DNA of 18,282 bases. Origin: RUG14186 sp964644555. GTDB taxonomy: Bacteria > Bacillota > Clostridia > Eubacteriales > Anaerofustaceae. The notes beneath the pieces are model-generated. The model made no database searches. It was not told the DNA's origin and saw only the letters and a list, made by a program, of their open reading frames with translations. The position numbers and the translations under genes are program-made. Shown here piece after piece: positions 12,578-18,282 of this stretch. The stretch covers positions 1 through 18,282 of the forward strand of contig CAZXWI010000028.1 of NCBI GenBank assembly GCA_964644555.1, read 5' to 3'. The first letter of the stretch is position 1. Every line of letters starts with the position of its first letter.

Positions 12578-14788
12578 ATGGAACTACTCAACGAACTGAA
12601 TCCAATGCAGCGAAAAGCTGCTGAAATAACCGAAGGGCCTCTGCTTATCTTGGCAGGTGCGGGAAGCGGAAAAACAAGAACCGTCATATACCGAATCGCA
12701 CACCTTCTTTCAAATTGCAATGTTAAACCATATCAAATACTCGCCCTCACCTTTACCAACAAGGCGGCAGGCGAAATGCGCAGCCGTATAGAAAAATTCA
12801 ACATACCCTATACCGAAGAAATGTGGATGGGCACATTCCACTCCATTTGCGCGCGTATCCTCAGAATTCATGCATCGGAAATAGGCTTTGAGCGTGCCTT
12901 CACCATCTACGACAGCTCTGACTCCAAGTCATTGATCAAACAATGCCTTGCCGAACTCGATATATCCGATAAAAAATTAAGCCCTGACAGCGTTTTGAAT
13001 ATGATTAGCAGCGCCAAGAATAATTCCGTCGGAGTAGATGATTTTTTCAAGGAATATGAATATCTCTACAGAGCAAAGGACATCACCGCCGCCTATAGGC
13101 TTTATCAAAGAAAGCTCAAAGAGAACAATGCAATGGACTTTGACGATTTACTCTTTAATACATACACTCTCTTTACCACAAAGCCCGATGTGCTTGAGTA
13201 TTATCAAAACAGATTCTTGCATATTTTGGTTGACGAGTATCAAGATACCAACAAGCTCCAATATGAGATAGTCGCTTTGATTGCAAAAAAACACAAAAAC
13301 ATTTGCGTATGCGGTGATGACGACCAATCCATCTACGGCTGGAGGGGCGCAGATATAAGAAACATTCTGGAATTCGAAGAGGATTTCCCGAATGCTAATG
13401 TAGTTCGCCTTGAGCAAAACTACCGAAGCACAGCCAATATCTTAAACGGAGCTAATGCAGTCATCAAGCACAATAAAAACAGAAAAGGCAAAAATCTTTG
13501 GACGGATGGCACTGACGGAGAAAAAATACACATTCTCGAAAATATGCGCGATATCGAAGAGGGCGAACGCATTGCCTCGGAAATAAATAAAAAGTTATTA
13601 GACGGCTACCACTACTCCGACTTTGCAGTTTTGTATCGAACCAATGCCCAAAGCCGTGTCATAGAAGAAGCACTTATCCGTGCAAATATCCCATATCAGA
13701 TAGTCAGCGGTACACGATTCTACGAGCGCCTTGAAATAAAGGATATTATGTCGTATTTGAGGGTAGCAGTTAATCCGTACGACAGCGTATCATTCACCCG
13801 TTCAATCCAAACACCCAAACGGGGTGTGGGTGCTTCATGCATAGATAAACTTTCCCAATATGCCCAGTTTAAACAATGCAGTGTGTTAGATGCCGCAAAA
13901 TCGGTAAATGAGATATCATCGGTAAGTGCAACTCTTAAAACCAAAATACTCGCCTACACCGAAATAATAGATCAAATAATTTACGAAGAAGCTCATTCGG
14001 GGCTTGCCGCAGCGGTAAAAGCGGCAGTAAACAAAAGCGGATATATCGACTTTATCAAAGTTTCTCAGCCGGAAAGTGCCGAATCACGAATCGATAACTT
14101 AAACGAACTTATCAATGCCGCTGCCGATTTCGAAGCCTCCAGCGAAGATAATTCGCTTAATGCATTCCTCGAAAATGCCGCACTCATTGCCGGAGTCGAT
14201 AATATCGATGACGACAACGGACAAGTGCTTTTAATGAGTATTCATAACTCAAAAGGGCTTGAATTTAAGTGCGTATTCGTAGCAGGTGTGGAAGAGGGCT
14301 TGTTCCCGTTGCCAAATGCCTGCGAACAAAACAGCACATTGGAAGAAGAACGCCGCCTTTGCTATGTAGCCATGACGAGAGCCATGAAAGAACTTTATTT
14401 ATCCTACACGGCACAGCGTCGCCAATACGGCACCACCCGTTCGGCAAGGCCGTCCCGATTCTTGGGAGAAATTCCTCCCGAATTGACCGATGCCAGAAGC
14501 GGTATGGTATCCGATATGCAAAAATTCGCAATGCAAAGCGAATACAACAAGACATACGAAAAAACCTATACTCGCCCCACCTACACGAAACCGGTTTCAC
14601 CTTCTAAGAGCAATTCATCAAATAAAGCTCATTTCGAAGTTGCCGATAAAGTCGAACATCCCAAATGGGGAGTTGGCACTATAATCGATATTATGGGTAG
14701 CGGTGATGACACCATTTATGCCATTGCGTTTGCAGGACTCGGCATTAAAAAAATAATGCCCAAAATGGTGGAATTAAAGAAGGTATAA
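12578..14788 (+). CDS. pcrA: ATP-dependent DNA helicase PcrA/UvrD family
   Basis: A 3'-5' superfamily 1A helicase of repair and replication, 736 residues, the usual PcrA length. Motifs in order: Q motif LNPMQRKAA (7-15), Walker A AGAGSGKT (26-33), Ia LTFTNKAAGEMR, II DEYQDT (219-224), III GDDDQSIYGWRGAD, IV EQNYRST, V MSIHNSKGLEF and VI EERRLCYVAMTRA. The C-terminal tail has the PcrA/UvrD Tudor-like RNA-polymerase-binding module (HPKWGVGTIIDIMGSG, then IAFAGLGIKKIMP). The ribosome site AAAAGGA is 6 bases from the ATG. A promoter probably lies within 12510-12550 (TAAGAT as -10), but the -35 is poor. The gene stands alone, divergent from the matrix operon, and ends at a bidirectional terminator. 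It is ordinary housekeeping in all visible respects. Confidence 0.95.
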   Translation: MELLNELNPMQRKAAEITEGPLLILAGAGSGKTRTVIYRIAHLLSNCNVKPYQILALTFTNKAAGEMRSRIEKFNIPYTEEMWMGTFHSICARILRIHASEIGFERAFTIYDSSDSKSLIKQCLAELDISDKKLSPDSVLNMISSAKNNSVGVDDFFKEYEYLYRAKDITAAYRLYQRKLKENNAMDFDDLLFNTYTLFTTKPDVLEYYQNRFLHILVDEYQDTNKLQYEIVALIAKKHKNICVCGDDDQSIYGWRGADIRNILEFEEDFPNANVVRLEQNYRSTANILNGANAVIKHNKNRKGKNLWTDGTDGEKIHILENMRDIEEGERIASEINKKLLDGYHYSDFAVLYRTNAQSRVIEEALIRANIPYQIVSGTRFYERLEIKDIMSYLRVAVNPYDSVSFTRSIQTPKRGVGASCIDKLSQYAQFKQCSVLDAAKSVNEISSVSATLKTKILAYTEIIDQIIYEEAHSGLAAAVKAAVNKSGYIDFIKVSQPESAESRIDNLNELINAAADFEASSEDNSLNAFLENAALIAGVDNIDDDNGQVLLMSIHNSKGLEFKCVFVAGVEEGLFPLPNACEQNSTLEEERRLCYVAMTRAMKELYLSYTAQRRQYGTTRSARPSRFLGEIPPELTDARSGMVSDMQKFAMQSEYNKTYEKTYTRPTYTKPVSPSKSNSSNKAHFEVADKVEHPKWGVGTIIDIMGSGDDTIYAIAFAGLGIKKIMPKMVELKKV

Positions 14789-14791
14789 TCA

Positions 14792-14823
14792 AAAACCTAC
14801 ATACCACACGGTATGTAGGTTTT
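14792..14823. terminator. Bidirectional terminator between pcrA and the penicillin-binding protein gene
   Basis: A perfect 14-bp inverted repeat (14792-14805 with 14810-14823, core ACCTACATACC/GGTATGTAGGT), loop ACAC, with A/T runs on both sides. It lies 3 bp after the pcrA stop on the plus strand and about 55 bp after the stop of the convergent penicillin-binding protein gene. Confidence 0.9.
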
Positions 14824-14878
14824 ATGTTTTATTATAATATTTTGCAGTTTAATTAAGGTTAAAATATCCGTTTATTTT

Positions 14879-17092
14879 CTACCACCACTGCGTAAACCAG
14901 TCCTCCACTTCTTCAATGAAACTGAGTTTATGCGTTGCGTCGCAATATTCACTCGGGGCAGCGTTTAGCCTGTAATATTTGGTTTGCACATTGTTTTTGG
15001 GGCATTTTTCGGTAGCAATCTTGCCCGTTGTGGTATCAATTGCAAGTTCCACCACTCTATTAGAATTAAAATTATCAACTCTCGATGTCAAAACAGTTAT
15101 ATATGTTATATCATCGCTCGTTATTTCACCGTTCACACTTGCATCGGGCTTTATTATGCATATTTCACTGACCGACTCGGAATAGTAATCTTGTAAATAT
15201 TCCGATGATATTGCGCCGTCATCAAGGCTTGATGATATAGCCTGCTCGTAAGTATAGGTGCACCAAGCTGTTGATAAGTTGTCGATATATCCTCCGCTGA
15301 CATCACCAACCCAAATGGCTGTAACCACATTCCCAGTGCCGCCCACAAACCAGCAATCTCGGTAATTATCGGTCGTGCCTGTTTTACCGAATGTGGCATA
15401 GTCCTGAGAAGCGGCAGTTGCTGTTCCTCTTATGACCACGCTTGTCAAACAGCTTTTCATTTCGGCAGATGTTCTTTCGCTGAATACTTTTTCCGACTCA
15501 CGCTTCGCAAAGAGCAAAGTCCCGTCCTCCAACTGCACCGAAACGACATAGTTTTCATTATATAAAACTCCTCCGTTGCCTATTGCGCAATATGCTTTGC
15601 AAAGTTCCAGCGGCTTTATTCCCTCGCTTAGCCCGCCTAAAGAAAACGCATAGTTGTAATCTTCATCGGTTATAGTGGTTATTCCCAACGATTTCACAAA
15701 ATTTATTTGCGAATTTACACTGTCCATACAAAAAAAGCGAAGGGATGCGGTATTCAGCGACTTTACCAAGGTTTCCCGCATGGTAACATAGCCGTAGTAA
15801 GCTCCGTAATTGGAGGGAGAATATCCACCGACTTCGAATCGTCCATCATAAACCACACTGTCTGTCGTTGCCTTGCCGCTCTCCAAAAGATTAAGCATAT
15901 ACAAAGGTTTTATCGTGCTGCCCGGCTGTCGGGGAGTATCCACCATATCTATATACGAAATATTATCCGCTCCGAAATATGAAAGAATGTTTCCGTTTTT
16001 CGAATCTATGCTGATGTATGCACAGCCCGCATTTGCATCATCGGAAGTGATGTTATCGTATATGGCTTCCAATGCATTTTGCTGCATTGTATGATTTATT
16101 GTGGCATTTATTGTTAAGTTTTGAGTTAGAAGTGTGTTTTCGGCTTTATTGAGAGCCTCGGAGGGACTATATCCCAAAGTTTTTTCGTAATACTCGCCTA
16201 AGATATCCTTAGCCTGCAAAAAAACTTTGTTCATATAGCTTCGATAACCACTTAAACAAGTGCCGTAATCAAAGCTCGCCTCTCCCCTGTTGGCAGGCGA
16301 AATAATTATTTCTTCGCAAAGTGCCGCATTATATTCCTCTTCGCTTATCATCTCCTGCTCATACATACACAAAAGAACTTTCTCTTTTCGCTCAGTTGCA
16401 TATACAAAGCCCTGTTCGTCCAAGGGGCAATAAGCACTGGGGGCTTGAATAATTCCTGCTATCATTGCGCATTGAGCAATGCTGAGTTCTTTCGGCTCTA
16501 CCCCGAAATACAGCATAGATGCCTCATACACACCGAAAGCACCGCCACCCAGATATATTTCGTTGAGATACATCGTTATGATTTCGTCTTTATCGTATTT
16601 AATTTCAAGTCGCAGTGCTGTAATTGCTTCCTCTATCTTTCGCATATAAGACTGTTCCGAAGAGAAAAAGAGCAGCTTCGCCAATTGCTGAGTAATGCTC
16701 GAACCGCCCTCAACGATTTCTCCTGCTTTGAGATTTCTGAAAAAGGCTCGTCCTATACTTATCACATCAACTCCGTTATGCTTATAAAAACGCTTGTCCT
16801 CCACAGATATTACAGCATTGATAAGATTATCGGGAATTTCCTCCCTTTGCAAATATGTTATCTTTTTGCTTTCTATATTCCCCACTTCAACACCATCCGA
16901 AGACACCACCACAGTGGAAGACGGCTCACGGTATGTATAAGAATTTATATCGGGCAAATGGGAAAATAATACCGAAAATATGCCCGCAAAAATAACGAAT
17001 AGAGTAGTGAGTGTTATGATGAGTATCTTTTTTCTCTTTCGTTGTTTGGCTTTCTTTTGTCTTGATGTTAATTTTTTTCTTTCTTTCGCCAT
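14879..17092 (-). CDS. Class A penicillin-binding protein (transglycosylase + transpeptidase)
   Basis: Builds and cross-links peptidoglycan on the outer face of the membrane. The start is the ATG at 17092 (737 residues) after TGAGGTAA. A longer frame from 17194 would overlap the divergent gene and is rejected. A very basic cytosolic tail (1-22) is followed by one membrane helix (23-44). The glycosyltransferase 51 domain (about 60-245) has catalytic E98 in SVEDKRFYKH, then GGSSITQQLAK (129-139) and the second Glu motif MYLNEIYLGG (174-183). The transpeptidase domain (about 350-650) has SxxK as S392-K395 (GSTIKP), SxN as S445-N447 and KTG as K570-G572. The tail (about 660-737) has four cysteines in total with the end section and no PASTA or fibronectin repeat. 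It is divergent from a peptidoglycan hydrolase gene. Confidence 0.95.
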   Translation of the reverse strand: MAKERKKLTSRQKKAKQRKRKKILIITLTTLFVIFAGIFSVLFSHLPDINSYTYREPSSTVVVSSDGVEVGNIESKKITYLQREEIPDNLINAVISVEDKRFYKHNGVDVISIGRAFFRNLKAGEIVEGGSSITQQLAKLLFFSSEQSYMRKIEEAITALRLEIKYDKDEIITMYLNEIYLGGGAFGVYEASMLYFGVEPKELSIAQCAMIAGIIQAPSAYCPLDEQGFVYATERKEKVLLCMYEQEMISEEEYNAALCEEIIISPANRGEASFDYGTCLSGYRSYMNKVFLQAKDILGEYYEKTLGYSPSEALNKAENTLLTQNLTINATINHTMQQNALEAIYDNITSDDANAGCAYISIDSKNGNILSYFGADNISYIDMVDTPRQPGSTIKPLYMLNLLESGKATTDSVVYDGRFEVGGYSPSNYGAYYGYVTMRETLVKSLNTASLRFFCMDSVNSQINFVKSLGITTITDEDYNYAFSLGGLSEGIKPLELCKAYCAIGNGGVLYNENYVVSVQLEDGTLLFAKRESEKVFSERTSAEMKSCLTSVVIRGTATAASQDYATFGKTGTTDNYRDCWFVGGTGNVVTAIWVGDVSGGYIDNLSTAWCTYTYEQAISSSLDDGAISSEYLQDYYSESVSEICIIKPDASVNGEITSDDITYITVLTSRVDNFNSNRVVELAIDTTTGKIATEKCPKNNVQTKYYRLNAAPSEYCDATHKLSFIEEVEDWFTQWW

Positions 17093-17138
17093 AAAAATTA
17101 CCTCATGGTGTTTATAATGTATATTATCAGGTAGAGTC
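17093..17138. promoter_or_regulatory. Shared 46-bp divergent promoter region
   Basis: This gap separates the starts of the penicillin-binding protein (minus) and the hydrolase (plus), so both promoters must lie in it or reach into the coding ends. A near-symmetric ATAATGTATATTAT (17114-17127) gives TATAAT on the plus strand (17113-17118) and a similar AT-rich box on the minus strand. No good -35 is seen on either side. Only short ribosome site cores fit beside it (GAGGTAA on minus, AGGTAGAG on plus). Confidence 0.4.
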
Positions 17139-17972
17139 ATGAAAAAAATTGTCATTATCTTATTAATTTTAACCTTTATTTGCGTAATTCCCAATAGTTA
17201 CGGGCATTGTAATGATATTTTAATGCCCATTATGGGCGAGGGTTCGCTCGATAGCGATAGTATGTATATGTATTTATTGTTAAATAACGATATAGGCGGC
17301 ATAAACCCCATAAGCGAAGAATATGCAAAGAATTTCGTAAATTCAATCATAAAATATTCAAAAGAGGAGGGCGTCAACCACGATGTGGTTTTTGCACTCA
17401 TAATGCATGAAACGGGCTTTCTTAATTTCGGAGGTGATGTACTTGCGGAACAAAATAATTTCGGAGGGCTCGGCACTACGGGAGGCGGAATTAAAGGGGC
17501 ATACTTTGACACAATGGATGACGGCATACTTGCCGTTATTCAGCACCTTAAATGCTACGCATCAAATGAGCCGCTCTCCCTGCCATGCAAAGACCCACGC
17601 TGGAGCGACACGCTCAGAGAAAAGGCTGTGTTTGTGGAGTATCTAGGCTATAACGACAACCCCAACGGAGTTGGCTGGGCAGTCCCCGGAGATGGATACG
17701 GAGAGAGGCTCAAAGGCAAAATAACGGAAAGTGCCTCCCTTGATAAAGATTCCGCCAAGGCACTCATTGCCCAAAGGGAACAAACCCTTGCAGCATCCGC
17801 TGCAGCGCAAAGCCAAGAAGAACCGACTGCCGAAGAAATACCGCCCGCAAAACAAATAGAAAAATATGTAATGATATTTCTTTTACTTATTCTTTTTATG
17901 CTATTGTTAGCATTCATAAGAGTAAAAAGCAAAATGAAAAAATCTCACCTTGTAAAAAGCTACCGCCGCTAA
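17139..17972 (+). CDS. Membrane-anchored glucosaminidase-type peptidoglycan hydrolase
   Basis: A 277-residue protein. A signal sequence (1-22) is followed by a domain (about 55-195) of the N-acetylglucosaminidase/FlgJ-LytG family. Landmarks are the likely catalytic E91 in MHETGFLNFGGDV (89-101), AEQNNFGGLGTTGGG (103-117) and MDDGILAVIQHLKCYAS (126-142). The end of the domain, WAVPGDGYGERL (180-191), suits a lysozyme-like fold. A linker rich in Ala, Gln and Glu (205-238) leads to a C-terminal membrane helix (241-261) and a basic tail, so the enzyme is held at the membrane instead of released, which is less usual. The signal peptide may be uncleaved. It starts 46 bp from the divergent penicillin-binding protein, so wall synthesis and cutting may be co-regulated. 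Confidence 0.8.
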   Translation: MKKIVIILLILTFICVIPNSYGHCNDILMPIMGEGSLDSDSMYMYLLLNNDIGGINPISEEYAKNFVNSIIKYSKEEGVNHDVVFALIMHETGFLNFGGDVLAEQNNFGGLGTTGGGIKGAYFDTMDDGILAVIQHLKCYASNEPLSLPCKDPRWSDTLREKAVFVEYLGYNDNPNGVGWAVPGDGYGERLKGKITESASLDKDSAKALIAQREQTLAASAAAQSQEEPTAEEIPPAKQIEKYVMIFLLLILFMLLLAFIRVKSKMKKSHLVKSYRR

Positions 17973-17976
17973 AATA

Positions 17977-18010
17977 TGCACCTGCAAAGTATTCGGTCTT
18001 TGCAGGTGCA
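17977..18010. terminator. Strong hairpin after the hydrolase gene, probable terminator
   Basis: A perfect 13-bp stem TGCACCTGCAAAG/CTTTGCAGGTGCA (17977-17989 with 17998-18010) and an 8-base loop, 4 bp after the stop. The T tract on the plus strand is short (TTT), so termination may be partial. A minus-strand promoter at 18055-18083 points at it. Confidence 0.65.
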
Positions 18011-18054
18011 TTTCGAGATGGGAGAAGATAATATTCAAAATTTATATTCATTAC

Positions 18055-18083
18055 ATTATACCAAAATTCCCTTTAATTGTAAA
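18055..18083 (-). promoter_or_regulatory. Orphan sigma-A-type promoter
   Basis: Minus strand: -35 TTTACA (18083-18078), 17-bp spacer, perfect -10 TATAAT (18060-18055). The expected start is about 18048. It leads only into the hairpin at 17977-18010 and then antisense into the hydrolase gene. No convincing gene follows. It could make a short RNA of about 70 nt. The stretch 18084-18233 is AT-rich and has only a weak repeat AACGAAA/TTTCGTT (about 18157-18198). Confidence 0.5.
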
Positions 18084-18233
18084 AATATTTTTCCCTCATA
18101 TATTCTTTTTTTTCATTGTTACGATTGCGGTGGAATAAAAAGTTATTAAGACCCGCAACGAAAACATTTAAAAGATAACGAGAGTTTCGTTTTTAATTTT
18201 ACATCATTTCTCAATATACATTCATCATATCAA

Positions 18234-18265
18234 AAAGCTGTTTGCCTTAATTGACAAACAGCTTT
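18234..18265 (-). terminator. Terminator, probably of a minus-strand gene beyond the right edge
   Basis: An 11-bp stem AAAGCTGTTTG/CAAACAGCTTT (18234-18244 with 18255-18265) with a 10-base loop. On the minus strand it continues TTTTTG, which favours termination of a gene entering from the right. No coding sequence is seen in the remaining bases. Confidence 0.6.
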
Positions 18266-18282
18266 AATTTAAAATTTTATAT

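Noticed and set aside
14269..14607. Long overlapping frames on both strands inside the 3' part of pcrA
   Set aside because: The pcrA frame holds conserved helicase motifs through this region. The others are shadow frames rich in Arg, Cys and His.
16445..16969. Plus-strand frame of 174 residues inside the penicillin-binding protein gene
   Set aside because: Antisense to the conserved glycosyltransferase domain, with composition typical of a shadow frame.
17093..17194. N-terminal extension of the penicillin-binding protein to 17194
   Set aside because: It would overlap the start and promoter of the divergent hydrolase gene. The ATG at 17092 has a good ribosome site and gives the normal basic-tail-plus-helix start.
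1..18282. CRISPR array, mobile element or phage genes
   Set aside because: No regularly spaced direct repeats, no transposase or integrase motifs and no terminal inverted repeats with target duplication were seen.

Overview
The window looks like a chromosomal piece of a low-GC, Gram-positive anaerobe of the class Clostridia, probably a gut-type Firmicute. The evidence is strong AGGAGG-type ribosome binding sites, sigma-A-like promoters, a PcrA-type helicase, a SipW/TasA-type secretion cluster, an LPxTG-like wall anchor, clostridial-style YidC sequence and a short (137-residue) peptide deformylase. No phage, transposase, tRNA, rRNA or CRISPR array is visible. Most genes lie on the minus strand.

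Layout from left to right: (1) positions 1-1139 hold the start of an ABC importer operon on the minus strand, with a lipoprotein substrate-binding protein followed by the first 23 codons of the ATPase. (2) Positions 1164-5504 hold a three-gene minus-strand operon with its own promoter and a structured leader: a membrane-anchored alkaline-phosphatase-superfamily enzyme, a 708-residue protein that joins a YidC/Oxa1 membrane domain to a CDP-glycerol glycerophosphotransferase (TagB/TagF-like) domain, and a 91-residue 'YIDPS' membrane protein. This looks like a machine for making or modifying a glycerol-phosphate-type surface polymer and is the most unusual gene set in the window. (3) Positions 5633-6137 hold a 52-residue membrane microprotein with a very strong promoter, and, on the plus strand, what appears to be a frameshifted small gene. 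(4) Positions 6144-7755 hold a peptide deformylase followed by a radical SAM protein.

(5) Positions 7861-12338 form a five-gene minus-strand cluster centred on a SipW-type signal peptidase. In transcription order it holds an LPxTG-like TasA/camelysin-type protein, a second TasA-like protein, the SipW peptidase, a TasA-like protein with a beta-helix-like C-terminal half, and a SipW-type secreted protein with a LysM domain. The gaps on each side of the fourth gene carry two copies of the same double-hairpin element, with compensatory base changes that preserve pairing. The cluster has a folded leader of about 150 nt. It probably builds a cell-surface fibre or biofilm-type matrix.

(6) Positions 12578-14823 hold pcrA on the plus strand, sharing a bidirectional terminator with (7) a class A penicillin-binding protein (minus strand, 14879-17092). 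That gene is divergent from (8) a membrane-anchored glucosaminidase-type peptidoglycan hydrolase (17139-17972), so a wall-synthesis enzyme and a wall-cutting enzyme share one 46-bp promoter region. (9) The last 270 bases hold no convincing gene, only hairpins and one good minus-strand promoter.

All family assignments come from reading motifs by eye. No database search, folding program or expression data was used.
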